DNA of 64,000 nt from Limonium bicolor (GCA_023374045.1 CM041776.1:283339999-283403998), one strand, 5' to 3'. Shown: positions 11,283-23,412, numbered from the stretch's first letter. Numbers and translations are program-made. The notes: generated from the sequence alone by a model not told the origin.

Positions 11283-11318
11283 ATCTACCCCCTTAAAAGA
11301 ACTTCGTCCTCGAAGTTC
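11283..11318 (-). other. Polypurine tract and polyprotein tail remnant (A1)
   Basis: On the minus strand this reads NFEDEVLLRG then a stop (codons 11317 down to 11285), the same terminal motif as element C, and runs into CTTTTAAGGGGGTAG next to the LTR. So the element descends from a coding gypsy chromovirus, but only the last codons of the polyprotein survive. The motif itself is a perfect hairpin: GAACTTCG / CGAAGTTC at 11299-11318. Confidence 0.8.
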
Positions 11319-11404
11319 ACACTTCCCACACTTCACTTGGATTAGAACGCAGGAATCACTTGGAAATAAACTTCCATAACCAAACACACTTTACATCACA
11401 ACCT

Positions 11405-11637
11405 CGGACTTAATGGTCCGGGTAACACATTCACATCCATACATAACATAACATATTCACAAGATAACCTCGGACTCAATGGTCCGGGTATCTTAACAAC
11501 ATTTACACATACATAACAACCCTTAGACTCTCTGGTCTTGGGTAACATAACAACATTTAGACACATAGGTCTTGATAACATAATAGCCTTTAGACACATA
11601 AGTCTATGTAACACAACACATTTAGACTCATAGGTCT
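11405..11637. repeat. Array of six short hairpins near the polypurine tract (A1)
   Basis: Six imperfect repeats, each an inverted repeat: CGGACTTAATGGTCCG (11405-11420), CGGACTCAATGGTCCG (11471-11486), AGACTCTCTGGTCT (11525-11538), AGACACATAGGTCT (11559-11572), AGACACATAAGTCT (11592-11605) and AGACTCATAGGTCT (11624-11637). Spacing falls from 66 to about 33 bp. The pairing partners change together (GGAC/GTCC to AGAC/GTCT). Confidence 0.75.
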
Positions 11638-13352
11638 TAATAGAATACACTTTAGGAACTCAAGGTCAAAATAATATTTATTACACATACCACACAACAT
11701 GTCATAGCATGTATAGCAATCAAAAATATCTTTGATATACACTGTGATCCCGCAGAACCCGGTCGCGATGGACACCTTCCGTCCCCGTGCCTTTGGGAGA
11801 TCAAAACAATCACTTAAATTTAAAAATTCCTTGTGAGGTTAAGTAAGAGAACTTAAATTATGTAAAGTATCTATCGACATTTTGTAAATACCAAATCAAA
11901 ATCCTTTTGAAAACACATACAGCTCCAAGTCCAACTTATGCTCTTTGCTTCTTTTCTTAGCGTGGTTATTTGTGACCACTTATATGGAGCTTCAAGAATC
12001 ATCCAACCCTGATGTGATCAGCATCAGTGTTGAACTATCCTTCCAACCCAATTTGTGTTCGGCTTCCCTTGATCTCATGAAAATCAAGTTTCACCTCCCA
12101 CTTCATTTTCAAGCATCAAATACATCACTCATTTCCAATTTTCTATCTTTTAAATCATTCTAGTCATGATCATAACATCTCCAAGGGATAGAACTTCGTC
12201 TATCAGTTATTTCCATTCACTTTAATGTTGTTACCTAGGGAATCTTATTCTCACTAGGTTCTATGTCGGTTTCATACCCTTTTCGTGAATCACTATATAG
12301 TATATATATACACATATATTTTATCAAAATACAACACCCCGTTTTTGTTCCCCCGGGAGTTTCTCTACTCCCACACTTGTACTATCACACACAATTGTTA
12401 ACAAACAACCACACTTATCACAATGTTCGCATCTTCTATGCGCACACCAACCCAATTTTCTAACCATGAATGAATGTGTAGTTTACGTAAAAACGCACCA
12501 ATCATCAAAACAAATTATTTGTGATATGCACAACATAATCACGTACACTTGTACGGTATACACACTAAGTGGTTTTGCGCTCTACCCCTTAAAAGGGATT
12601 ACGCCCACGTAATCAATCACTAAACATTGGCTTAAAATGTTCTGCCGTCGTGAAGTGTTTTAACTTCCACGCGGTCTATTACACAATGGATTCTGATTAG
12701 AGGATCTTAACCATATTGGCGGTTTAGTTCCTAACCCAAGAATTCTCATTGGAGTTTGTTTAAACTCTTACTTGGATTCGATTCTGGCCTGTTAGGCTTC
12801 TAGGCGTTAATAATTAGCCATTTACTCATATTCACTATGCACATTGTACACTTGACTCACTGGTTCACTAGCGTCTGCTACGCAACTCTGATAACTGTAG
12901 GGCTTAGTTTGCCCCATCCATTATTCTCACTGTATAGTACACCTCCCATATATCACTTTTATCTTGGTAATAATGGTTTCTCAACCGACGCGTGGTATCT
13001 CTTACCGTGAGCGAATTCGGTGAGTTATAAACTTTCTATCCACTTCCATAATAATTGACTGTATATATTGTTACGTATTTCACAATGATTGACTTGTTCC
13101 CTTCCGACTTACTGTCGGTTGAGATTGAGCTACTACCTAGTGTGTAGTGCTCTCTCAGCTATTTCCCACACTTGAGGTATGTTCCATACCGATATTCGGC
13201 AGTTAGTGCTACTGTAGTCACTTACTGTTAATCATGTCTCCACATTTGGTTTTGTACAAGTACTCTTTTATTGGTGTGGCCTTGCATTTCCTATGCATCG
13301 GCCATTATAACATCATTCCTCTGCAATTAACATGTTTCCAATTCCTAGCTAT

Positions 13353-13435
13353 CCCACTCGATCATTACTGCGCAAGTGCAATACCAAAACACTCAGTCAT
13401 ACAGAGTGCAGGGGCGGAAACTCTTGACAGTAAAT
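13353..13435 (-). repeat. 82 bp module shared with the B LTRs (A1 copy)
   Basis: Runs from CCCACTCGATCA to GACAGTAAAT. It matches 42956-43041 (A2), 23413-23496 (B1 LTR) and, as reverse complement, 51039-51124 (B2 LTR). Element orientation is the same in all. It contains the run CAATACCAAAACACTCAGTC. Confidence 0.7.
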
Positions 13436-15305
13436 CCCTTATGCGATTCGCCATGAAATTCACACTGAGTTCCTCATCACATAGTACCTACCACTGGCTT
13501 ATTGCCCAGTCTGTTTAACATCACTTACCTTGCATCTCCTCTGAGTTTAATTCATAACTGGTCTCATCTGCCACATTATTATTCAACAATACTTATGCAA
13601 TGGTCGCTTGGTGCGAACCGTGCTGTTACTCATTGCATAACAATAACTTACATGGTATTTACTGTCACATTAACTTCCACACCTATACTTATATTATTCA
13701 CATTATGGTTCGTCATTCATTTGGATGACTACCGAATGCTCCTTGAGCGTTGCTCACTCGAGTCTCAAACCGATGTTATTTAGCTCGGTGCTTCACTTTA
13801 TACACACATACCGCTAAACTAACTGCTCTCAAATAATAATAATATTGTCCATCCTTAACATATTTCTTGAGCTTGGTTCACATAACTACCGCTCCAGCGG
13901 TTTCACCGCATCGAGAGGTATCCCCACTCTTAGTGCAGTGGTTCGTTCTCCACTCTATTCACTTATATAACATAAACTTCTGCAATCAATCTAATTTACA
14001 TAACACATTTTATTTGTGGCCTATAAGCCTTATTTGCTTGAGCTGTGCTCATTGTAGGCTGTCCACACACATGTACTTCTCTGTACAACATTAGATGGTT
14101 TGGATATTATATTGAGCTCCATGACACGGTCGTTGCATTCCGTTTCCTTTCATGGGATGCCCCTTAGGTTTGTCAGTCTGTCTCCTGACAACTTATGTCT
14201 AAACTGGGTGTTAGTTTCAACCCTTGTGCTTCTGTCATGCATTTCGTTCAACAATTGTTGATGCGAACACCCTTCAAGGATTGCTCCCGGGTGTTGTTAA
14301 GTTATGCCTTTACATCTGGTTCACACTTATTGGTATATTCCGTTAGCCACGCCGTTTTGGTTCTTAACTGGCTTATTATCTTCTTCTGTGAAGATCAACA
14401 TTTCCTAGTAGTGTAGGTACTCACTCTGGGAGTTTCATCCCGTTCATTGCACACTAATGTGTCCACATTAGGCATCTGCTTAGCCATGGACAGGCTAGGT
14501 CACCATTCCAGCTATCATGTTTATCCTTGAGGATCCTTAAGACGTATACGATGTCTTTACATTACAGTTAGTGCACTTCGCACCTCCTGACTCTTAGACA
14601 TTTCCTTGAAATGAATTCACTAATTCCTTTAGTCTAGTTATCTTAACTGGGTTCCTTTACTTCAACCATTCATGGTAGTCCTTAGCTGTTGTTTGACTTA
14701 TACTGCTGACCGTAGAACGGAGCCGACTACTTCCCGTGTTTCGGACTCTACTCGTATACATATGTGGGTCACCATACTGATACATTACTACTTACCCAAC
14801 TAACCCATAAGCAGGTCTGTCAGGCCCACAAGCTCCTATCGGAGTGCGGTCCTCCCACAATTCAATTGGTACACTTGTAGCGTCCGTCACACGCCTAGAT
14901 GAAGTATTCTGTTGTCAACTCCCTTATATTGTCCCGTGACAATATTCATTCCATGCTTCCCGAACTTAATCGAGGGAAAGTTTATCCATTGTTGGATTCT
15001 TATCAACTGCCCTTAGTTTTACTGGTTTGGTTTAGAAGAAGGTTAGAAATAATATTGGTTTGAAAGAAAATCTGGTTTTGAAAAGAAAAGAGTTTGAATA
15101 AATCTGGGTTTGAAAGAAAATTTTCATGGTTTCACAACATCTTCTTACCTTAGCCAAGTCTAGCTTCTTGCTGACTGGTGTACTTACAATTACAGAGGTT
15201 AGGCTAACAGGCCCTTCCACTTTATGACGATCACATTTAACTTTATGGTACTTTACCAAGTACTTTGTAGTAGTTATAAATTTTCCGAACAGCCCTGTTA
15301 TAGCA

Positions 15306-15325
15306 GCACTTGCTATGGCAAGTGC
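15306..15325. other. Conserved near-palindrome (A1)
   Basis: GCACTTGCTATGGCAAGTGC: 8 bp perfect arms around TATG. It is the A1 version of the palindrome at 4560-4579, 0.82 kb from the primer site. Confidence 0.7.
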
Positions 15326-16122
15326 CATGCTAACTGGCTATCGGTTCAACAAATACCGGTTGTGGTATTGTTCTTACCCGCACTATCATCGGTAGCCCTG
15401 TTGGCCCTCACTGACCTTACTGTCTTGATAATAACTCCTCTAGGTGACTTATCACTGTCTTCACATGATAATCATTAACTAGGGTGTTTCCCATTCTGGG
15501 AGACCCCTTTTTCTTTTATTGTTTCCTCTTCGTAGCCCGTTCCACCCATTTGTTGTGGTTACTGAGACTTGTCTCTTGTTTGGGAACTACGTTGTAGTTC
15601 CTTTGTCGGTCGATATACCGTTGGTGTGTCATTTAACAACTGCGGTCCCGTAGACACTCGTCTCGGGTTTTATTAATCCACTTCTTGCCTGTTGCACGGT
15701 CGGTGCGTTGCAAGCTGGTTATTCTCGACTGCTCGGCATGTCGACCCAGGTTGCCGGAAATTCTATTCTCTTATACACTGATTCTTCACTTCTTCGCTAT
15801 GAAATGCGGTTAACATTGTTTAGACGGGAACCGTCTCCGGAATTCCCAGTTTTCGGGATCTACCGTATGACAGGTTCTCCGTACCTTTAGAGGTGTTTAA
15901 TAACAGCCAGATCGGGTATTCCCGAGTAAGAGAGGACTTCCATCTCTCTGGCGTTCTTTCCCAAGTTATAAAACAGGGATTGTGGAGGGTGGGATGGATA
16001 TTGTAGGTTTCCAGTACACACTGGTAAGTCCTAACTAGCGTATCTCTCACGCTATCACTCAACCCTTAACCTAAGGTACTAAAATCCTAACTCGGTACTT
16101 CCTAAGCTCGGTAACTCAGTCA

Positions 16123-16149
16123 TCAGAGCGATACTTCGCTCTGATACCA
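16123..16149 (-). promoter_or_regulatory. tRNA-Met primer binding site in a hairpin (A1)
   Basis: On the minus strand TGGTATCAGAGC occupies 16149-16138, five bases from the LTR. Positions 16123-16144 form an inverted repeat with 9 bp arms (TCAGAGCGA / TCGCTCTGA). In D1 and B1 the pair next to the loop is exchanged relative to A1. Confidence 0.85.
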
Positions 16150-18079
16150 CTTTTTGTAACACCCCATCCAACACTTACACACTTAATAACAAACTGCAGC
16201 GGAAAACAAGCTTCATCAGATTACTTAACTCATTGGTGTTACACGCCGTTAACCACCCACGTGGCTAACGAGGCTATTACATATACATTGTACCGGTCTG
16301 ATGGACTAAATTCCCGAGCGACTACACGTTACTGACCCTTCCATTAACAATAGAAGCAACATACACCTTCCAGCTGTACCGAGTATTCACAAACTAATGT
16401 CGATAACAATTTCGGTCTTACTACACCTACTGTATATATACAACTTAAATGATTACCCATGTACAACGACTACCCCGTCCTACTCTCGAACGGCTTCCAG
16501 CTCTTCGTACCTGAAATAAGAAAAGAAGAGAAAGGGTGGCCCCCAAGGGGCTCAGCACCTTTGCTGGTATGGTAATCCCGCAGCCCACATGCTACCGGGC
16601 CAAGCACAACTAATTGTCGTCTTAGCATGCGATGGATTATATTTAAATCATGCATGCAACTGTAAACACACAACACATAACATTTCGCCTCAATGGGCTC
16701 AACAAACGGATAATACATCCTTACTTGATAAGTCACTCATGGTATTCATTATCCCTAGAGTGTTCCTCCTTTAATGGAGCTACTTCCTTAATAGACGACA
16801 CTTACCCTTAAATCGGGTTATCCTTAAACGCCTCTTATCACAAACTGGGATTCATTTCCATGATCCACGCACTCCATATCTTACAACATATAACATTCCT
16901 CACATAACAGAACATAACAACACTTTTCACGTTTCGACGTGCACATGATAACATCGCAATAGGAATTGCATTACAACAACATCACATAACATAGCGGGAA
17001 CGGTCCTCTTAGGAACCGACCCAAACATAGTTAATTCACTGGTGAGCCTAGAGAATGGTGTCACCCTCATGGTAAGCTCGTTATACAACAACAACAACAC
17101 TCATTACCGTCCTAATAGTCGGACGAGTAACTTAAGTTAAGATGGTTCGGGTTTGGAGGCCCGAACACACCACACAAACACATGTTCCCCCTAAACCAAT
17201 CATAAGTCAGAATAGCTAAGCTTTGGAATAAGCTAATGGGAGATCATAACCCGTGAGGGAAACAACCATAACAGAGAGAAGGGTAAGGCTAAGAAGGATA
17301 CCCACTCCCAAACAACGCGTGACCGGCCAAACCAGATTCCTCACCACTGTTAGTACATACTTACTTTTAGATATTAGTTAGAACCCCACTATGGAGTCTA
17401 TCACATCTACACACTATACAGTATTACAACTGAGTTAAACATACAAGGGAGATCCCTACATTCACACACACATATCACACAATTAACACACGCATAGCCG
17501 TGGTTAGAACGTCCCATGGTTCGGGTCGTTTACTCCGAATACCGAACTCTCATGTGATCCTAGACTCAGTTAACTAAGGTTAACACTTCCGAGGTTAAAT
17601 GGTATCGGAGTTGAACACGCCACATAAATGAATTACTGTAAACTCATTACATGTTTTATCTTACAACATGGCAAACACACAGAAAAACACATTGGCATAC
17701 AAGCCGGTGTAATCCGGTAGGACACAGGTTGCAAGAAAACCATACCTGTCACCGGAGTCCACTTTATCATGTCCACTTTATCATGTCCACTTATGTTCCT
17801 CGAACAATTCTCGAACAACTGATAATATTACATGTACTTTTACTAACATCGGGGTAACATGATTGTTTAAAGTCTAATGCTTATAACTTACCCCCATTAA
17901 CTTAGTTACATAACTTCACATTTTAACTTGTTTACTTTTACATTTTAATACAACTTTTCCCCCACTAAATTGTCATTATCACTCACTTAACATGTCCTTA
18001 ATAATCTTATAACATCATTACTTAATAATCCCCATCATCCTATAACCTTAAACAATTTTTTTTTTACATACTTTGGGCC

Positions 18080-18324
18080 GTCCGACCCACCGTCCGACCC
18101 ACAACTGGGTCGGACCGTTCCAGAACTTTTCCCGTCTTTTAAATACCCCTGTCTGACCCATGTCCGACCCAACCATCTGGGTCGGACCATTCCAGAGACT
18201 TAGAGCACACATGTCCGACCCATGTCCGACCCAAGACCTCTGGGTCGGACCATTCCAGAAACTCCAACAGGTGACTAAAATAGAGCTGTCCGACCCACAA
18301 CTGGGTCGGACCACTGGGTCGGAC
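18080..18324. repeat. Palindrome cluster in the A1 5' LTR
   Basis: The same GTCCGACCCA / TGGGTCGGAC units as at 8645-8866, but with additional single arms at the first and second units, so arm number differs between the two LTRs of one element. Arm gain or loss has therefore happened since insertion. Confidence 0.85.
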
Positions 18325-19894
18325 AACATCAGAGTTTGTCCAAACTTTGTCAAATTTCCTCCAAACTTCTCCTTAAGCCTCCTAATGTGTTCTAACATCA
18401 TTTGGCACTTCAAACACACCTTTAGCCATATGTTTAACTCTTTAAATCACTCACCAAAACCATTTTATCATTCACAAATTCCTTGCAAAATTCTTAGCAC
18501 ATGGAATGTTTTCTCCTTAAGATTTCTAAGTGGTATTTCACCTATAATGACCACTATACCAAAGTGTTTCTTCTACACCTTAACATCATCTCTCAACTTC
18601 TTTTCTTACTAACTAAATCTCCTTTTTGACATCTTACCTAAACATCATTCCTTCCTTGTACATCAACATTCCTAAACCTTAAACAAGCTTCTCCATGACT
18701 TTAATACATTCTCAAAAACACACATTGAATTCCTAGAACTTCCAAGATAATACCTAAATCCTTGTATCACTCTAAATCACCTTAGCACATGTTTTTTTCT
18801 CTAGTAAAACACTTGTTCACCTTTAACACTTCCTAGTTCACCAAAACTTGTTTAAATCACTTAGGACTTCTTATACCTTTCCCAAATTTTGCCATGGGTT
18901 CTCTTAGCACATCATCATTCTAAAACTCATGGTTTTCACCATTAAACATTCAAGAACACCTAAAATCCATCAAGAACTTTCTCACACACAAAACTTCACC
19001 AAATTTTACACTACATCACAATATAGTGCATAAACTTAATTGCTTGGCACTTAGGCCCTTAAATAACATGGCTCTTAGGCCCTTAAATTGCATAAACCTT
19101 AAACACTAAATTTCCCACATAAATAATGCCTTTGACCTGCAAATACACTCAACAATACATATGCCCTTAATAAACTCCTTGAGAGCATTTTACTAGCTCA
19201 TTTGCCATTGGCTCCTTAGGTATTTTATTAAGCAATTCAAGCTCATTTTCCTAAGGCATAAATTACATTAGGTTAGCACATTTACCTCTTTTCTTCAAGA
19301 TTTTTACTTGAACACTCTTGTTCTTCCTTGTTTGGAAATCGGCAAGAGGACTTGGTTACTTGTCAATGTTCTAATCAATATACAAGTAACACCATTGAGC
19401 ATTCAAGCTTCAAGCTTAAGCTCATTTACAAACCCTAGGTTATATATATTGTCTTAACACATTAAGGTAATTGTTTTACCTTGGAATTGGAAGAGAGCTT
19501 GGTTAAGTAGCAAGATAGGACTCCTCCTAGTCCTTTGAAGATTCAAATGAAGCTAAAACAAGCAAGGTGAAAACACCATTGTGAGGTGAATTTTTGGACA
19601 TCATATAAACATGGAGGAAACATGGATTTTCTTTGAGTTTCCTTACCTTGAAGCAAAGGAGAACAACAAGGTGTGAAAAGATGAGGTCAAGCTCCATCAA
19701 TGGTGAATCTCCATGGCACCAAAATTGAGTTCTTGAAGATTTGAAAAGAGGGAAATGAGGAGCTTGCTCTAACTAAGACAAGGGTAGTCTTGAAATTGAT
19801 TTTGGAGCATGGAATCATAAGTTACAAGTGAAAGAAGATGAAGAATGAGAGGGGGCTGTAGCAAACCGAGAATGGAGCTTGGGAGAGATGAAGA

Positions 19895-19957
19895 ACCGTG
19901 TGAAATGAAGAAGAAGAAGAGAATGAGAAGGTAAGTAGCTAGCTTTAGATATTTAAG
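19895..19957 (-). promoter_or_regulatory. Possible LTR promoter of A1
   Basis: On the minus strand a TATA-like TTAAATATC (19957-19949) is followed about 25-35 nt later by a pyrimidine-rich CTTCTCATTCTCTTC run, a usual transcription start context. The A1 3' LTR (near 10486) and the A2 LTRs (near 40070 and 49398) have similar arrangements. This is inferred from composition only. Confidence 0.3.
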
Positions 19958-20740
19958 TAAAGTAACTATTTACTTTTTGCTATCTTTTCTTATCTTATCA
20001 ATTAACAAGGGGATGAGTCATCCCATATAAGAATACCAGCCCCCTTTATTACATATGGGGTATAATAGTCTTTGTTGACCAATTTAATTACTTATAACAA
20101 CATATGTTACAAACTAGCTTATTAAAGTTACTATTCACTAAAACAAGGCACTTAGATGTGAAATTTTTGATTTCCCATTGATATAGACTTCCAAATGTGA
20201 TACTATATAGTACACATGTTAATTAAAGAGTAATGATGGACATTTAGCCACTCAAAACTCATTTACAAGACAATTTTTCAAAAACGTGCTTTAAGACTCC
20301 TTAAAGCACTTTTGTTTTTTAACTTATTTTCAAGCTTGGTTTCCTTTGGTAATTGATTTAATATGTTCATTAACTTATTTATAAGGTATAGGTATGACCA
20401 TTAGGTCTTATACAAATTTATCCCAAGCTTAGAGCACATTTTTGCTCTTAGTGACTTTAAGGTATTGTGTTTTGTTTGGTTTAACTGTCTACCAAAGTTT
20501 CCTAAGGACTTAATTAGCCTTAATAAATCATAATTGAATATTATTAAGTCTTGGTAGGCTCTTTGGGTCCTAACCAAGTTCACTCCAAGCTTAAAGCATG
20601 TTTTTGCTCAAACTGTATCTTAGTGCTTTATTGCATTTCACTATGGTTTAAATTGTTCACTGATGTTTCTAAGGCACTTTTTAGCCTTTACATACCATAG
20701 TTTGATATTTAAACCACATATCAAGGTTTGGGGTATTTCA

Positions 20741-22577
20741 ACCGAAGTTATAGCCTAAGGTACGTAAGTGTGCCATTTGTGTTATTTTACTATATAAGTT
20801 ATATTAACAAGTTGTAATTCAGGTGTAACATATTTGAGTTGTTTAATATAATATTCAGAACATATAATAATCCTAGATAATCTTTCAAAATTAAATTCAA
20901 AGGTTTGTTAGCCAACGTTAAATATTCATATTATAAACCTTTTAAGTTAGTTTCATGAGATTCCTTTATATAAAAATATATCTTCTGTGACCTTTCCAAT
21001 TTCAAATTGTTTTTATAATTAACTATAGTACTTTAGATGAATCATTAAGTATTTACTTCATAAAATTTACTGATTATATATATTTGTATAATTTCACACA
21101 AGGCAGAGTTTTAGGAAGTTCTTATTAATTTTAATGTAGCTCCAAAATCTGATTTCTTTATCTTAAAATTTATTTTTTCAAGGTAGGGACTCTATATATA
21201 AATTTTTGAGTCAAATGAATTAGTCTAATGAAAACTCACTCACTCTTGCTAATTATTTTTCTTAGGGTTTGTTCTATGTAAGTATTCCTTTGATAATTAA
21301 AACTTAGTACACTCTTAGATAATGATGGCTTTTCGTAATTCTCATTCTTAGTGTGACTTCCAAAATTTTTTATATATGTATAATGTTAAACTTCCAATTA
21401 AGCATGAGAATTTCCAATCTTTAAGTAACTCTCAATTTTTCTACTAGATGCTCAATACTCTGAGTATCTAAGGATCAATGATATTTAGTTTAGTGTTACT
21501 GTTCTCTTCACTCAATCTTTAAGTAACTTCCTTTAATGGTTTTTATATTCAACAAGGGGTAGATGTTCTACCTTGGAATACCCAAATTTAAATCCCCTTC
21601 CTCCATATATAAGTATTTTTTTCCAAAGATTTAACTCAATAAACCCTTTACATGTATGAACTTAATACTGGATATTAAGATATAATTTTTGAATTGTTCA
21701 TTGTGGCTAGTAATAAAAAATGCCTAGCTCAAGATTTCATGATGGTAACATCTTACCACCAATCCTCCTCAAGTTCAACACAATCCATCACCTGCGTAGA
21801 AGATTATTTACGGTTAGATGACAAGGCTTGTCTAGCCCCTAAACTTCCAAAAGTGGGTGTGCACCCCCACTACTTTCGGCCTAGGAGTTCGTCGCACCAG
21901 GCACTTCCCGTAGGGTGTTAGGTTTAGGTGTTTTCTTTTTAAATTTAACATAGAGTTTTAGTGTAGTTTACAGGTTCAGATGTTGATCTTTTCTAATATG
22001 CTACTAGTTCTTGTTAGCTTAATAATTTTCTAGACTTAAGATTTATCTTAAACATTATCTTTAGGTAATAATTTGTACCAAGTAGTTCTTGAGATTTATT
22101 TACAAGCGTTAAAGAAATTGAAGTACATATCACTTAGTACTTCAAAGCTCCATTTGTATACTATTTTCAACCAAAGGTAATCTTTAAAGTTCTAGGAACA
22201 TGTGTACTAGCTTTTAAAGGATTGCATTTTTAGCAATGTATTCTCCATAAGTATGCTTTTGAAAAATAGCTTAATATTTGATTTATCCAAACCAAAATCT
22301 TATCGTACTCAATATACAATGTTCCAAACTTATATTTTTTTGTAGTTTAATGTTTGAACGGTATAACAGTACACCACACTCAACAGACATTCATAAAAGA
22401 AAACTGTGTAAAGGAATCATTCACAATTCCAAGAAGGGTTAGGAGTCGTGCCTTACTGGAGTCCTCACTTCCCAATTCTACCCCAATTCCCCAGTTTTAA
22501 GTGCACCTACATTCTAAGTATTTCACTCGGCTTGTTTTCCCGGGTCCAGAGCGTAACTACGCTCTGACACCAATTTC
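20741..22577 (-). mobile_element. Internal fragment of element B1
   Basis: 1.8 kb of AT-rich DNA between the A1 LTR and the B1 LTR. Its right end holds the B1 primer site: on the minus strand TGGTGTCAGAGC (22572-22561), one mismatch from the usual site, with a 9 bp hairpin at 22547-22566 (CAGAGCGTA / TACGCTCTG). No coding frame is convincing. The left end is cut by A1; the matching other side of B1 is not in the window. Confidence 0.6.
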
Positions 22578-23218
22578 TGTAACACCCCTATTAAACAAAT
22601 ATGCAGCGGAAAATAAAAGACTATGGCGTTTACAGATCATCGGGTTCCAAACACCCGACACAAAACCTCACCAATTACATTTAATAAATTACAAAAGCTA
22701 CGGTCTGAACCTCAAGAAAACTTAACAAAACATAACAGTAATAAAATACATTAACTCTCCACAAAACCTAATCCCATCCCAATCACTCGTTCTCTTCGTG
22801 GCCACCTGTATAATACTTCGTACCTGCAAGATAAAACCAAGTAGCCCACCCCGAGAGGGGTGGGTCAGTTCCCTGGAATGGAACTGGTACGATCCTCCAA
22901 AACAAACTTATAATATAACTCTTCAATAAATAATAGCTTGAATACAATCACTTAAAACCACACAGAGGTACAAGGCACTTCAAAAATCACCAATTCAAGA
23001 TAACAAGTTGCAAAAGAAATACATGACAGAAAGTTAAAGTTAGTCAATCAGAAGAAATCACACCCTAAGTTAGTGAACATCCATTGTTTGCGTTAGATTC
23101 AGTTTCAGTTAGGGGTAGGAAGACCCAAGTAGTCACAAGGACTAGGAATGAAAGAAGAGATCCAAGAACCCATAACTCAAGAGTGGAATCAAATCAACTG
23201 GGAGAGATGGCCCCCACC

Positions 23219-23313
23219 GCCAAGTACGTCCTTTTAGGACAGGGGATATACAGCCCCTCACTGTTTACTACGTCCCTTTTGGGACAGGGGATATACAGCC
23301 CCTCACTGTTACC
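23219..23313. repeat. Two tandem 46 bp units in the B1 LTR
   Basis: Two copies of a unit reading ACGTCCTTTTAGGACAGGGG then ATATACAGCCCCTCACTGTT. Each has GTCC/GGAC arms and GGGG/CCCC arms, so each can fold into adjacent small hairpins. The same two-unit array is in B2 at about 51226-51320 (inverted). Confidence 0.8.
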
Positions 23314-23412
23314 ATTGAAGACGCGCGCACGTCACAACAAAAGACTCAGCTCATGGATGGAACAATATCCAGAGTCAAAGGAAGAATTACCAAGATTGTC
23401 CTTTTCCATATT

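Larger units (their letters stand above)
11283..16154 (-). mobile_element. Non-coding internal domain of element A1
   Basis: 4872 bp between the two LTRs. No frame on either strand exceeds about 100 codons, and no retroviral protein motif is visible except the last codons by the polypurine tract. It is nevertheless clearly alignable with the A2 internal domain (40870-45616) and, in its primer-site half, with D1 and D2. This fits a large retrotransposon derivative (LARD): long LTRs and a conserved non-coding interior that would depend on another element's gag and pol. Landmarks are a hairpin array (11405-11637), an 82 bp module shared with the B LTRs (13353-13435), a palindrome (15306-15325) and the primer site (16138-16149). 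Confidence 0.82.
16155..20740 (-). mobile_element. 5' LTR of element A1
   Basis: A complete LTR of 4586 bp, TGTAACACCCC on the left and GGGGTATTTCA on the right as displayed (TG...CA on the minus strand). The primer site lies just left of it, so this is the 5' LTR of a minus-strand element. The bases after it are ACCGA. Sub-features are a U5 hairpin (16248-16269), the conserved block with CAG|GTACGAAG (about 16508-16600), a palindrome cluster (18080-18324) and a possible promoter (about 19895-19957). There is no coding capacity. Confidence 0.9.

Noticed and set aside
18048..18419. 123-codon minus-strand frame over the palindrome cluster
   Set aside because: It is a by-product of GC-rich palindromes lacking stops; the matching region in the other LTR is broken into shorter frames.
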